This document shows, piece after piece, positions 21,255 to 33,406 of a stretch of DNA of 64,000 bases. The notes under the pieces are model-generated. The model saw only the letters and a list, made by a program, of their open reading frames with translations. It made no database searches and was not told the origin of the DNA. This stretch comes from Eurosta solidaginis (lineage: Eukaryota > Arthropoda > Insecta > Diptera > Tephritidae), in the NCBI RefSeq assembly GCF_040869045.1, contig NC_090321.1:93602603-93666602 (forward strand). The letters are read 5' to 3'. Position numbers and translations under genes: made by a program. Position 1 is the first letter of the stretch. The number at the start of each line of letters is the position of its first letter.

Positions 21255-21420
21255 ACCAACACTTCTAAAATCCAGGGCTTTGCCGATGACATCGTGAAAA
21301 GAGCATTGATCCTAAAAAAGGATGATGTGTCGGTGTGAATTTCAAGGTAAACCCTTTAAAGCCGACCAAACGACCCCAGCCTGTTAAGGGCTTAAAATAT
21401 TCCCACGGTTGGCATGCCTG
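21255..21420 (+). pseudogene. Possible LINE reverse transcriptase remnant
   Basis: GFADDIV is readable at 21274-21294, resembling the FADD catalytic motif. After a frame change, FKVNPLKPTK appears at 21338-21367 (compare the usual GL-x-VNP-x-KT that follows it in LINE polymerases). Nothing else aligns, and stops are frequent. A chance match cannot be excluded. Confidence 0.4.
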
Positions 21421-21699
21421 TCGTAAGAGAAAACCAAAATGCCCAACACCTGACTTCGAGGCAATCCTCCACCTGATCATAACTACACCTAGCAGTAGAT
21501 CAGTCAAGCGAAACCTGGTCATGTTATCCCACAACATGGATAAACTGAGAATAAAAACTCAATATATCACCTTCCGAAGGACACATCAGCAAAACTTGCA
21601 ACGTGGATACCCCACGACAGTTAAGCCGCCCGACAGTGAAGCCGCACTCAATACAAATTTGCTCTTCGAAATAAATTCAGCGCTACTTCTGTAATGTGT

Positions 21700-22500
21700 A
21701 GAAAATCGAAAGAGCCTAGGAGTTCGCAGTGCTGGTTGATGGTCGCCGGTCACAGACGGATGGAAAGCTATAAACAAGAGTGATTCAAGAACAATTATTA
21801 TTAAAGGATGTATTTGCAAAACGACCAAATGACACGTACCGATTTTTTTTTAGCTATAAGCAGAGAATGCCGAACAAATTTTGCGCTCATCTAACATAAT
21901 AGCACCATCCACTTCAATATCAAATACCCGATACCATTCCAATATCAAATGTAGAGAGCCCGTTTTAGGAAAAAAATGGTTATATCTTTTTCGAAAACTT
22001 ATTTTTTTCCAAACTTACAATATACTTCCGCAATTTTTCGATTGGGTTTTGGCAACGAATAATTTTTTTAAAGATAAATTCAAATCAAAACAATGACAGA
22101 AATAAAGTAGTGCCTACCAATTTATTTATAAATGTTTGCTCCCATTTTGTTCAATTTCGTATGGAAATATAATAAATTATGTAGGATTGATATCACTTTA
22201 TTACATACATATTTTATGCATGCCGATCTTGTCACAATAACGGAAAACGTCAATGGCATGCAAACACCTGAATTTCATTTCATCATGCAGATAACCAATC
22301 TTAGACCCTGGTCTATTTGGCGTCAGTTGTAATTAAAAACTAAAAAAATCAGTCATTTAATCTCTTTTATACTCTTCATGAAATATTTATATGAACGGGG
22401 ATTTTTGCAATTATCACCGGGCTTTGCATGCGTTTCATTTATGGGCTCATGAAATTGCCATATTTCACTGCTTTGTTTACTATAATTTGCTCTCATCTTT
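21700..22500. other. No gene seen
   Basis: AT-rich DNA without a supported frame or known repeat. It ends where MITE family A copy 2 begins. Confidence 0.4.
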
Positions 22501-22510
22501 CACTCGGTAG

Positions 22511-22859
22511 CAACGCGATGAAGATGAATGTCAAGTCAAAAGAAAATTTTCATAGAGTTCGATTAACTGACATTTTGTGGTACAAGGCATGGCGCAACGA
22601 TACAAGGTGGCAGCATGGAACAGCTGATTATAAACTTTTTTTATTTGATTTGATACATCAACTTCCGGCGCAGTACGATTTTGACATTTGTCTTTCGAAT
22701 TTACAAAAACAAAGTACATGGAATTTTTATTTATGTTTGTAGGTATGTCACCATGCTGCCACCTGTATCATTCCGCTATGGTACAAGGCTTTGTATGGAA
22801 AATTATCAAGAAGAAGCAATCAGCTTGAGGGATAACACCACCTGTATGAATTCGCCTTG
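22511..22859 (+). mobile_element. MITE family A, copy 2 (left end deleted, interrupted)
   Basis: The interior (GATGAATGTCAAGTCAAAAG; ATAACACCACCTGTATGAAT) matches 11741-11932. The left inverted repeat is reduced to CAACGCG. Flanks are CTCGGTAG (22503-22510) and CTCGGTAT (22860-22867), an 8-bp duplication with one change. A family B MITE sits inside (22589-22779). Confidence 0.75.
22589..22779 (+). mobile_element. MITE family B, copy 1, nested
   Basis: 191 bp. Ends ATGGCGCAACGATACAAGGT and its inverted counterpart ACCTGTATCATTCCGCTAT, both followed inward by GGCAGCATGG. The 10-mer GGTACAAGGC flanks both sides (22579-22588 and 22780-22789). Non-coding. The long duplication suggests a Mutator-like transposase in trans. 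Confidence 0.8.
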
Positions 22860-23202
22860 CTCGGTATTAAAACAGATTTTTAATAAATTAATACAACCAA
22901 ATTTTCGCAGCCAACCAGATCAAAACGTCGTTTATAAAAATATCAATTCAAAATAACGTCGCCTGAAAGAGCAAACTAGCTAAAAGTAAACACAACCGAG
23001 TGAAGAAATATATGTAGCTTCATGAAGAAATATCGCTATTGGCGAAATGCTGCCAAAATGCCAATCACTGATATATTTGGATAGCTAGTAGCGATGAACG
23101 ATATTTCACTATCGGTGATTGCATCGCCGCTATCACAATTAGTATTAGAATTTCATGCTGAAGGAAAATCGCCAATATTTGATATATTTGGATAGCTATG
23201 AG

Positions 23203-23393
23203 CAACGCGAATTCATTACAGGTGGTGTTATCCCATCAACTGATTGCTTCTTCTTGATAATTTTCCATACAAAGCCTTGTACAACAAAATGTCAGTTAAT
23301 CGAAGTCTATGATTTTTTCTTTTGACTTGACATTCATCTGCACGGCGAATTGATTGAATTCGCTTTGCCACCACCTGGTATAGATTCGCCTTG
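23203..23393 (-). mobile_element. MITE family A, copy 3
   Basis: 191 bp in reverse orientation to copy 1, with both inverted ends (CAACGCGAATTCATTACAGG and CCTGGTATAGATTCGCCTTG). Flanked by GCTATGAG at 23195-23202 and 23394-23401; a shared C allows 9 bp. Confidence 0.8.
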
Positions 23394-23401
23394 GCTATGA
23401 G

Positions 23402-23978
23402 CGATTTTTCATTCACGGGATTCAATGACCAATAGCGAAATATCGTTCCATCACTAACATATAAGTACTTGGACATTACGAAATACATTGTCGCGTTGTG
23501 AGGCAAAGTACTGTTGTTGCTTTTTGACCACCACAGATTAAGTATACAATTTCACAAAAATAATAAATGTTTTCGAAAAATCACACATAATATCCGCAGT
23601 CATTGTTTACGAATTTAGGAACAATGAGAATGGCAAATACGAACGTGTATGAAATGTAATGTCAAAACGTATATGCACATGGTTGTATTTATATGCACGA
23701 AAATGCTTTAAAAATGCATGAAATTGTTAAAATAAAGTTTAAAAAAATGATAAAAACTTTTATATAAACAAAAAGATTATTTTAATAACAACAAAAACGC
23801 CTTATATATTCTATATATACATCAGTTCGTCAGGATTATCCAACTTTAAAATTTAAGCTAAATAATCTAAAGTTTTTTTTGAAACTGAGTCGAGAACTGT
23901 GCGTGTGAAAGTGCGAATTTTCAGCAATCAGCTGTTATTTGCGCTACTTGGTAAGATTTACAATGATATTAATTTTGT
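23402..23978. other. No gene seen
   Basis: AT-rich, no supported frame or recognisable repeat. Confidence 0.4.
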
Positions 23979-24191
23979 TCGCATAACGGTACTCCGTAAC
24001 GGCATAAACTAATCGCGATAGATATAAACTTTTATATGTCAAAATGGTCTGCGCGAAAAAAGAAATTCATTTCGCCATGTCCGTCCGTCCGTCCGCCCTT
24101 CTGTCCGTCCGTAAACACGATAACTTGAGTAAATTTTGAGGTATCTTAATGAAATTTTGTATGTAAGTTCCTGGGCACTCATCTCAGATTT
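23979..24191 (+). mobile_element. HINE fragment with GTCC tract
   Basis: Matches 7190-7370 closely (CCGTAACGGCATAAACTAAT; GTCCGTCC run; CTGGGCACTCATCTCAGA). Both element ends are missing. Confidence 0.7.
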
Positions 24192-24651
24192 TCGGCAAAC
24201 TAGTGTTCTTCTAGTATGCAACTAGTTGGTATGCGTGCAGGGAAATTAGTATTCTTCTAGTATTGAACTAGTTGGTTTGACTGCAGCGTAGCTACAGATT
24301 ATCGAAGAAAAATTTAGCTGTTTAATTATCGATTATGAGTTAAGTACGAAAATGAGGATAATCGCTTTATATGTAAACTAGCATAGACCTACTAAATCCT
24401 GAGGTCCCGAGAATTTGTGGGAAAAATTTTAAGTAGCACGTCCTTGGAAGTTAAAGCTCGGTCTAAAACTAGTCGGAGGTATGTATATCGCATCATGTCA
24501 TTAATATATTCACGATGAAATTAATATTCAGTTGTTTTCATCCCGTTGATGTTTTCCGTCCTGACAAAATTGGTATGCATATTTTAGAGGGTTATCTATC
24601 ATACATAACTGCTTTTGAATTCTAATACCATCGGAAAGATTAAAAAAAAAT
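24192..24651. other. No gene seen
   Basis: Contains a short repeated motif (AACTAGTT within TAGTATGCAACTAGTTGGTA and TAGTATTGAACTAGTTGGTT near 24216 and 24258). No coding signal. Confidence 0.4.
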
Positions 24652-24990
24652 AAATGTAAGGCGTGATGGCCTCCGAAGAGATTTTAGGCGGAGCTTCTCT
24701 TCCAATTTGCGTCGTGCTCCTCTTGATTTTCCCTACAAATTGGCCGGACGGGACCTACATGTTTTATGCCGACTCCGAACGGCATCTGCAAGGCAGATGA
24801 GTTTTTCACTGAGAGCTTTTCATGACAGAAATACACTCGGAGCGCTTGCTAAACACCGAGGAGCGACCCCTCTTAGAAAAATTTTCTTCTAATTGAAAAA
24901 ACTTATTTATAACATTTTGATGTTGCTTTGCCCGGGGTGTGAACCCGGGTGTGGTAGGCGGAGCACGCTACCATCACACCACGGTGGCCG
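24652..24990 (-). mobile_element. tRNA-like SINE
   Basis: Full-length reverse copy from TAAATGTAAGGCGTGATGGC to the head ending CACGGTGGCCGC. Target duplication AAAGATT is visible next to the A-rich/T-rich tail (near 24633 and 24992). The ORF inside is a shadow shared with the copy at 27441. Confidence 0.8.
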
Positions 24991-25452
24991 CAAAAGATTT
25001 TACTATACGTTTATTTTGTCCTTTTTTTAATAAATTTTGATCCTAAATTAACAATATGTTACCCGCTTTTTTGCATGCTAGTGGAAATAAAACGCTAGAT
25101 AGATTAGCGAATTGGAAAGAAAACAACAACGTGTTGCCTAAAGAGCTGTTCCACATCGCAAGAAAACACTCTAGAAATTTTTTTATTTTCCCCTTGTAGG
25201 CCAAAGTTGAAGTTGTTTTATTTGAATATATCTTATTTCGCCTTATCAACAGTCACCTTAGGGGTATTCTCTCTGTTTAGAATCCATAGAAGAGATATAA
25301 AGTTTTCCATTTTACTAACAAAGGTTTTCTACGCGCAACAACAAAACACATTTGTGAAACATTTTCTACGGTTTCTACATTTTCTATATTCTATGTATTT
25401 GAATAGAAAATTTATAAATATGACAAGAATGTTGAAATTGAATTTTTAATTT
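24991..25452. other. No gene seen
   Basis: AT-rich spacer with chance ORFs only. Confidence 0.4.
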
Positions 25453-25841
25453 AAATAAAAATAAAATTAAAAAAATTTTAAGCACTTCCTTTATATAAAT
25501 CGACAAAAATTAGCGAAAAATGTCTCCTTATATAAAGACATATTTTTGCTAAACTTTTATTTTTAAATTTTGGCATAGAAATTGCAAAAATATTTATGAG
25601 AAGTAAAAATATAAAAGTAGAGCGCACATTAATTGTATTGGAAAGTTGGTAGGAAAGGAGATATTATTAGTCAATCAAATGCGCTCCACCTTTATATTTT
25701 TACTTCTCATAAATATTTTTGCAATTTCTATGTCAAAATTTAAAAATCAAAGTTTAGCAAGAACACGTCTTTGTACAATTTATGATTTTTGTCCATTTAT
25801 ATTAAGGAAGTGCTTACAATTTGTTTATTTTATTTTTATGT
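25453..25841. mobile_element. Foldback MITE family F, copy 1
   Basis: Long inverted arms: AAGCACTTCCTTTATATAAA...AAATATTTATGAGAAGTAAA at the left is mirrored at the right, with an AT-rich terminal extension (ATAAAAATAAAAT). A short unique centre separates the arms. Family copy at 39896-40193. Non-coding. Confidence 0.75.
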
Positions 25842-27440
25842 TCTCCTTTTCAGTTCTAGGTGGAAAAGAGTACTGCCTTATGATTTACAAGGTGAAATAC
25901 TTAATTTTTTTAATTTAGAATGCGTACAATACTTGTATCTATAAAATAAAGCACATATAAAGAAATACGTCAAGCTACATTAATTCTTAAACTCCTGAAA
26001 ATTTTTCATATATACCTCTAAGTTTTGCTCAAAGTTTCAGGTATACAGTAGACGCTCACAAATTAGAGCCACTTTGTTTTTAGGGTGATTCTAATTTCTG
26101 AAAAATTTTAATTCCTGGACGTTTTTTATTTATATAAAACCTTAAAAATTAAGCCAATTTGCATTAAAAAACTACAGTGAAACTTTGCCTTATCCAATTT
26201 TATTTTTAAAAACGATAAAACATAAAGTAACAATCCAGTACAATACATATCTCATGTTCTTTTATTAAATATACATATATGTACATATTCGAATATGCTA
26301 AATCAGAAAAAGATCCAAAAAACAAACACTTTAATTACAATAAATATATTTTTTCATTAAAAATACATAAAAGATCTGTAAAAATACATTAAAAAACCAA
26401 AAATGTATCAAAAACGTAATAACTAATATTCAGCGACGTGCAATGATTTTTTGTTAGCCTTTTAATAGGTATTAGAAACAGCGTTTAAAATTGATGATTT
26501 ATTCGATTTGATATAGCTGATTGCAGATGGCGCCACATCAAATTCTAGGGCTAACCTCTACCCTTGAACGCCTTTGTCAAGCTTTTACAATATTTGAACT
26601 TTGGTTTCCAAGGGCAAAGTATTTTTATACTCAGTTGAGCAGAGCTCACAGAGTATATTAAGTTTGATTGGATAACGGTTGGTTGTACATATATAAAGGA
26701 ATCGAGATAGATATAGACTTCCATATATCAAAATAATCAGGATCGAAAAAAAATTGATTGAGCCATGTCCGTCCGCCCGTTAACACGATAACTTGAGTAA
26801 AATTTGAGGTATCTTGATGAAATTTGGTATGTAGGACCCTGAGCACTCATATCAGATCGCTATTTAAAATGAACGATATCGGACTATAACCACTCCCACT
26901 TTTTCGATATCGAAAATTTCGAAAAACCGAAAAAGTGCGATAATTCATTACAAAAGACAGATAAAGCGACGAAACTTGGTAGGTGGGTTGAACTTATGAC
27001 GCAGAATAGAAAATTAGTAAAATTTTGGACAATGGGCGTGGCACCGCCCACTTTTAAAAGAAGGTAATTTAAAACTTTTGCAAGCTGTAATTTGGCAGTC
27101 GTTGAAGATATCATGATGAAATTTGGCAGGAACGTTACTCCTATTACTATATGTATGCTTAATAAAAATTACCAAAATCGGAGAAGGACAACGCCCACTT
27201 TTAAAAAAAAATTTTTTTTAAAGTAAAATTTTAACAAAAAATTTAATATCTTTACAGTATATAAGTAAATTATGTCAACAAAATACAAATATTAAAGAAA
27301 ATTTCAAAATGGGTGTGGCTCCGCCCTTTTTCATTTAATTTGTCTAGGATAATTTTAACGCCATAAGTCGAACAAAAATTAACCAATCCTTTTGAAATTT
27401 TGTGGGGGCATAGATTTTATGACGCTAACTGTTTTCTGTG

Positions 27441-27801
27441 GCGGCCACCGTGTTGTGATGGTAGCGTGCTCCGCCTATCACACCGTATGCCCTGGGTTCA
27501 ACTCCCGGGCAAAGCAACATCAAAATTTTAGAAATAAGGTTTTTCAATTATAAGAAAATTTTTCTAAGCGGGGTCGCCCCTCGGCAGTGTTTGGCAAGCG
27601 CTCCGGGTGTATTTCTGCCATGAAAAGCTCTCAGTGAAAACTCATCTGCCTTGCAGATGCCGTTCGGAGTCGGCATAAAAACATGTAGGTCCCGTCCGGC
27701 CAATTTGTAGGGAAAATCAAGAGGAGCACGACGCAAATTGGAAGAGAAGCTCGGCCTTAGATCTCTTCGGAGGTTATCGCGCCTTACATTTATTTATTTT
27801 T
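27441..27801 (+). mobile_element. tRNA-like SINE with perfect 14-bp duplication
   Basis: Head GCGGCCACCGTGTTGTGATG, A-box-like TGGTAGCGTGCTC, B-box-like GGGTTCAACTCCC, a 270-bp unrelated body and a TTTATTTATTTTT tail. AACTGTTTTCTGTG occurs at 27427-27440 and 27802-27815, and the HINE consensus has it once. This is the reference copy for the family. Such elements use a LINE in trans; which one is unknown. Confidence 0.85.
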
Positions 27802-28261
27802 AACTGTTTTCTGTGAAAATGGGCGAAATCGGTTGATGCCACGCCCAGTTTTTATACACAGTCGTTCGTCTGTCCTTCCGCATGGCCGTTAAAACGATAA
27901 CTTGAGGAAAAATCGACATATCTTTAATGAACTTAGTTCACGTGCTTACTTGAACTCACTTTATCTTGGTATGAAAAATGAACGAAATCCGGCAATGACC
28001 ACGCCAACTTTTTCGGTATCGAAAATTACGAAAAATGAAAAAAATGCCATAATTCTATACCAAATACGAAAAAAGGGATGAAACATGGTAAGGTTATTGG
28101 ATTGTTTTATTGACGCGAAATATAACTTTAGAAAAAACTTTATAAAATGGTTGTAACATCTACCATATTAAGTAGAAGAAAATGAAAAAGTTCTGCAGGG
28201 CGAAATAAAAAACCCTTAAAATCTTGGCAGATATTACATATATAAATAAATTAGCGGTATC

Positions 28262-29470
28262 CAACAGATGATGTTCTGGGTCACCCTGTTCCACATTTTG
28301 GTCGATATCTGGAAAACGCCTTCACATATACAACTACCACCACTCCCTTTTAAAACTCTCATTAATACCTTTAATTTGATACCCATATCGTACAAACTCA
28401 TTCTAGAGTCACCCCTGGTCCACCTTTATGGCGATATCTCGAAAAGGCGTCCACCTATAGAACTAAGCCCCACGCCCTTTTAAAATACTCATTAACACCT
28501 TTCATTTGATACCCATATCGTACAAACATATTCTAAAGTCACCCCTGGTCCACCTTTATGGCGATATCTCGAAAAGGCGAACACCTATAGAACGAAGGCC
28601 CACTCCCTTTTAAAAATACTCATTAGCACCTTTCATTTGATACCCATATCGTACAAACAAAGTCTAGAGTCACCCCTGGTCCACCTTTATTGCGATACCT
28701 CGAAAAGGCGTCCACCTATAGAACTAAGGCCCACTCCCTTTTAAAATACTCATTAACTCCTTTCGTTTCATACCCATATTGCACAAACGAATTCTAGAGT
28801 CACCCCTGGCCCACCTTTACGGCGATATCTCGAAAACGCGACCACCTATACAACAACCACCACTCCCTTTTAAAACCCTCATTAATACCTTTAATTTGAT
28901 ACCCATATCGTACAAACGCATTCTAGAGTCACCCCTGGTCCACCTTTATGGCAATATCTCGAAAACGCGACCACCTATACAACAAACACCACTCCCTTTT
29001 AAAACCCTCATTAATACCTTTAATTTGATACCCATATCGTACAAACACATTCTAGAGTCACCCCTGGTCCACCTTTATGGCGATATTTCGAAACGGCATC
29101 CACCTATAGAACTAAGGCCCACTCACTTTTAAAATACTCATTAACACCATTCGTTTGATGCCCATATTGTACAAACAAATTCTAGGGTCACCCCTGGTCC
29201 ACCTTTGTGGCAATATCTCGAAACGGCGTCCACCTATGGAACTAAAGATTACTCCCTTTTAAAATACTCATTAACACCTTTTATTTGATACCCATATCGT
29301 ACAAACGCATTCTAGAGTCAACCCTGATCCACCTTTATGGCTATATCCCTAAATGTCGTCCACCTATAGAACTATGGCCCACTCCCTCATAAAATACTCA
29401 TTAGTGCCTTTCATTTGATACATATGTCATATAAACACATTTCAGGGGTTCCCTCGGTTCATTTTCCTAC
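28262..29470 (+). repeat. 130-bp satellite array in HINE B (~9 units)
   Basis: Same unit as in HINE A and C (TTCTAGAGTCACCCCTGGTC etc.). Two adjacent units carry a variant TACAACAAMCACCACTCCCT. Chance ORFs with repeated peptides (YKRILESPL) come from the array and are not genes. Confidence 0.9.
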
Positions 29471-30229
29471 ATGGTTATTTTCAATTATGTTGTCACCATA
29501 GCTCTCAACTGAGTATGTAATGTTCGGTTACACCCGAACTTAACCCTCCTTACTTGTTTTTTTTTTTAATTTATTTGGCATTTCAGCGAATTACTTTTAC
29601 ATTTAAACAAACAAAGCCGAAACACGTGCACGCGTATCGCATTTCAGACAAAAACTAACAAAAATTGTACAGAACCGCGACGAAAATCCAACGACTACCG
29701 AGCGTACCATGAATAAATTGGAGATTCCCCTTTTTATATCTATTTTGCAACAAAAAACAAAATATGCTCAGAAATTAGAATTTTCGATTCTAATTTCAGA
29801 GCGTGTAATGTATTGAAGAAGTTGATTCTAATGTCTGGACATTTTAATTACTGAAGGTTCTAATTTATGAGCGACTACTGTATAGCTACTTAAAACTCAA
29901 CCGCAAAATTTTCCAAATTCGGATAAGATTTTGAAATATCTCAATCCGTGCACCACTTACCGGAGTTTTTCTCCCCTTTCATTTATTGCCACCGACTTCT
30001 CAACTATGTACGAAGTTCCAAAATTGTAGCTTTTTTTTTTCTCGGACGTTGTGGCAGCGCACTGCCCTCAAGTGGCCCGATGAAACCAGGCTAATCCTGT
30101 TATTATTTTGTTTTTATTTGGTTTTTTTTTTTTAATTCATACTGTGACGAATATTAGTAACACTAAGTGATACTTACTTTATAGTAAGTAAATAAAGCCA
30201 CAACAACAATAAAGCAAGCTGTCACACTT

Positions 30230-30592
30230 AAAAAAATAAAAAAATAAATGTAAGGCGCGATAACCTCCGAAGAGATCTAAGGCCGAGCTTCTCTTCCAAT
30301 TTGCGTCGTGCTCATCTTGATTCTCCCTACAAATTGGCCGGACGGGTCCTACATGTTTTACGCCGACTCCGAACGGCATCTGCAAGGCAGATGAGTTTTC
30401 ACTGAGAGCTTTTCATGGCAGAAATACACCCGGAGCGCTTGCCAAACACTGCCGACGGGCGACCCCGCTTAGAAAAATTTTCTTCTAATTGATAAACCTT
30501 ATTTCTAAAATTTTTGATGTTGCTTTGCCCGGGGTGCGAAACCAGGGCATACGGAGTGATAGGCGGAGCACGCTACCATCACACACGGTGGC
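30230..30592 (-). mobile_element. tRNA-like SINE
   Basis: Reverse copy with AAATGTAAGGCGCGATAACC at the left and the head ending CACACGGTGGC. Flanking repeat TGTCACACTT (30220-30229 and 30593-30602). Confidence 0.8.
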
Positions 30593-30724
30593 TGTCACAC
30601 TTTTATGTACGTAAACAAATTAATCATCATGTACACACATACATACAAGCAGCAGAGAAATACTCACAAACGCATGTCATCATCAGCTACTACTTCGTTC
30701 ACATATACACAAGCATATAGTACA

Positions 30725-31076
30725 CCAGAAACGATATAATAGAGAGACATTGCATAGACGAAAAATAGTGTAAGGCAAGCTTCACAAAATTCTAGTAGGT
30801 CACATTCACCACTTACCACAGCAGAATTTGTTAAACTACCACTGTCTGTATTTGTTATTTAATAATTATTTGTACACTTTTTATTCAGCTAATGTGTTCA
30901 GAATTTTAACTTTTACTCACTAAAACTCCAATCAGTGTATTTCTGTGCTTAAATTATGTTAAAAATTGTGTTAAAGTTTTTGGTGTGGTGAAAGTGACCT
31001 ACTAGAATTTTGTTACGCTCCGCTGCTTTCCACCGAAGTTCGCGCATGCAATATCTTTATATTCCAAAATTTTTGG
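30725..31076 (+). mobile_element. MITE family T, copy 3
   Basis: Same interior as 7728-8082 and 8088-8438. Ends CCAGAAACGATATAAT... and ...ATTTTTGG. Flanks GTACA and TTACA differ at one base, consistent with a 5-bp duplication. Confidence 0.75.
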
Positions 31077-31297
31077 TTACACACTACAAATACACGCGCG
31101 TATGGCTAGGGACCAGGTAGAGGATTCTAGAAGAAGAAACGTCTAGACATTTGGGCAGAGAGTATAAAAGCAGCAGAAGCTGAGTAGTCCGTAACAGGTA
31201 AATTTTAAACACGCGATTAGTTGTGAAGTATAAGTGTTATTGTGAAGTACCTTAAAGTAGTCCAATAAACACCATTTTGCATTACTAAATATTGGAG

Positions 31298-31645
31298 TTA
31301 TTTATCCGAAACATTAATTATTCTCGAGTGAGAGTTATAATCTTCACACAAATATAGAAAAGGTTCGTTTGGTTGGAAATTGCTTCTGTATTGTTTAAGA
31401 ATTATAGGTTTATAATGCGTTGAAGCTTGGCATGGAACATTCAAGTTTACTTCGTTCAAAAGAAAAGGACTTGAAATCGATCCATTTAAAAGTCTAGCCA
31501 TAAATAGTACACCTAGCATTTCTCTACGACTTGCAAGGATAGGAAGATTTATTAGTTTTAACCGATTAGTGTAAGGAGGAAGATTATACGGAGAGTCCCA
31601 TTGAAGATTTCTCTTAATGGGAAGTCTCTTAAAATTTGATCTCAA
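31298..31645 (-). pseudogene. LINE reverse transcriptase C-terminal fragment
   Basis: An uninterrupted 115-codon piece contains NLQWDSPYNLPPYTNRL, SRREMLGVLFMARLLNG, SPFLLNEVNLNVP and a final LC-x-DYN. This order (…PY-RL…L…RR…FL…LL-G-I…LL…) is typical of the end of Jockey/I-type LINE polymerases. The last codons run into LTR-like DNA and the upstream part is cut off by the repeat array at 31650. It was longer originally and is now dead. Confidence 0.65.
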
Positions 31646-31649
31646 GATT

Positions 31650-32596
31650 CCCTCTTTCCGTACGATTTTTCGCCCCTATCGAATTTTTTTGTATTATTCA
31701 TTATCATAAGCCTCTAAATTACGTTTGAAATTTAAAGTCTCTAGGTCACCGAGAAGTTACTTAAAAACCGATCTCTTAATTCCCAATTTCGAAATTCGTA
31801 TCTAAATACTATTTATTATCTAATTATTTCGATCCATGCGCCACCTTACGGAATTTTTTCTCCTTTTGTTCCTTTGTCACGGCGTCTTAACCTTTCTGTG
31901 AAGTTTCATGTTTGTAGCTGAATGAGAAGTTACTTAAAAATCGATCTCAAAACTCCAAATTTCCAAATTCTTATATAAATATTTCGATGCGCCATCTAAC
32001 GGAATTTTTTCTCCTTTTCTAACATTTTCTCGGTGTCTTAACCTATCTGTTAAGTTTTACGCGTGTAGTTCTATGAGAACTTACCTAAAAATCAATCCCA
32101 AAATTCCCTCCGTTGCGTTTGATTTTTCTAAATATCTCAGTTCGTGCGGCCCTAGCGAAACTTTTTGTATTGTGTCATCGGCTGTCATCGACCTCCGAAT
32201 TAAGCTCTAAATGTTTAGCCTCAAGCTCATCGAGAAGTTACTTAAAACCCGGTTTCAAATTTCCAAGTTATTATCTAATTTTTTCGATCCGTGCGCCACC
32301 TAACGGAATTTTTTTCTCCTTTTGTTCCTTTTTCACGGTGTCTTAACCTGTATCTGAGGTTTCATGTTTGTAGCTCAATGAGAATTTACTTAAAAATCGA
32401 TCTCAAAACACCCAATTTCCAAATTCTTATCTAATTGTTTCGATCAGTGTGCCTAACGGATTTTTTTCCTTTTGTTGCATTGTCACGGTGTTCTAATCTA
32501 TGTGTAAAGTTTCACGTTTGTAGCTCAATGAGAAGTTACTTAAAAATCGATTGCAAGATTTGTATGAAAAGCGTACAAACATTCAACCGACCTAAT
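31650..32596 (+). repeat. ~150-bp tandem-repeat element with defined end
   Basis: Six units with GAGAAGTTACTTAAAA (31751, 31924, 32075, 32232, 32380, 32530; spacing 148-173) and TTTCGATCCGTGCGCCACC, GAATTTTTTCTCCTTTTGTT. The array ends in ACATTCAACCGACCTAAT (32576-32593). Reverse copies with the same end lie at 38423, plus pieces at 29938, 39745 and 63665. Confidence 0.8.
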
Positions 32597-33093
32597 CTAT
32601 AAAAAAAAAAATTATGTAAGTATTTTTAATGCACACAACATTAATTTTTTATTCAACTTTCGGCTCTAAATGACGGAGTAAATCTAATAGATATTTCTTA
32701 TGTAAGTCGTGCATTCTCTGAGTGCTGCATTTTTGCCCTATTCCTTAAAAATTTCGTTCAAGATGCGATCTGCATGGATCAATTGAAACGTACAAGGCTT
32801 CCTTTGGCATTTTTTCAAGGGTCCAAAAAATGCTGAAGCAATACTTCCAGGCTTAAATTTATGGTTGCAGCTCTAATCTCTGATGTAATTTTATAAATAA
32901 AATGAATAATAAAATAGGAAATACATATTTTCAAATAAAATGTTTTCAAGTTTGGCTTACAAGAGGAAAATAAAAAAATTTCTTGATAATTTTCTTGTGA
33001 TCTGGATACCGCGCTTAAGTTAAGAGATGAAATCGCTTAAGCCAAAGGCAACCAAAACACACTGTCGTTTGCGACCGAATGAAATGTACATAC
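32597..33093. other. No gene seen
   Basis: AT-rich spacer, no supported frame or repeat. Confidence 0.4.
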
Positions 33094-33406
33094 TGTGGCT
33101 AGTATTAGCAGCTCTATACATCACTATGCTGCTAGTAAATAAATTCATAACAACATCAAAGCAAGCTGCCATAAATACATGTAAACCGCTAAGCTAACAG
33201 CAAAGAGAATATTTCACACATATATGTAGTCGGCAGCTAAGAGCATAAGTTGTTACTCAACGTAACGTAACGTAAGAAGTTGTTACGTAACGTATATATC
33301 AGATACATAAAGGACACATAAATAAGCAGCTGTTCGCGAAAAGTCTAGACCAGCGGTCGTCAGCTAGTGAAATAATTATTCGCGCTCGCTTCACACACAT
33401 TATTAT
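33094..33406 (+). mobile_element. LTR-like relic
   Basis: TGTGGCTAGTATTAGCAGC and AAAGCAAGCTGCCATAAA resemble 30143 and 30210. A tandem CGTAACGTAACGTAA lies at 33261. It is cut by hAT A at 33407, and no 3' LTR end is clear after it. Confidence 0.4.

Larger units (their letters stand above)
26622..29557 (+). mobile_element. HINE element B with central satellite
   Basis: Left end TTTTTATACTCAGTTGAGCA, internal ACCAC-x-CCCACTTTTTCGAT blocks, central 130-bp array (about 28262-29470), 3' subterminal repeat CTCAACTGAGTAT (29503-29515) and terminal hairpin GTTCGG/CCGAAC. A SINE is inserted at 27441. No gene of its own. Confidence 0.8.
26046..29880. mobile_element. pogo/Tigger-like element remnant, interrupted by HINE B
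   Basis: Inverted ends CAGTAGACGCTCACAAATTA and TAATTTATGAGCGACTACTG, each flanked by TA (26044-26045, 29881-29882). Ends and TA duplication fit the Tc1/mariner superfamily, pogo type. Only about 0.9 kb belongs to it; the rest is HINE B. No transposase frame remains. Confidence 0.7.
30143..31312 (+). mobile_element. Old LTR related to the SAP-Gag family
   Basis: Start TGTGACGAATATTAGTAACA resembles the LTR start at 44304. GAGAGTATAAAAGCAGCAG (31155) is a TATA promoter, and GTGTTATTGTGAAGTA with ATTGGAGTTATTTAT matches the LTR 3' region. The last 40 bp are missing or replaced by a LINE piece. A SINE (30230-30592) and a MITE (30725-31076) interrupt it. Confidence 0.6.

Noticed and set aside
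24707..24892. ORF starting MRRAPLDFPYKLAGRDLHV, also at 27548-27736
   Set aside because: Both copies arise from the SINE body; the frame differs between SINE copies.
28268..29132. ORFs with repeated peptide YKRILESPL
   Set aside because: They are translations of the 130-bp satellite. The array shifts frame between units and the same DNA in HINE A and C is not open.
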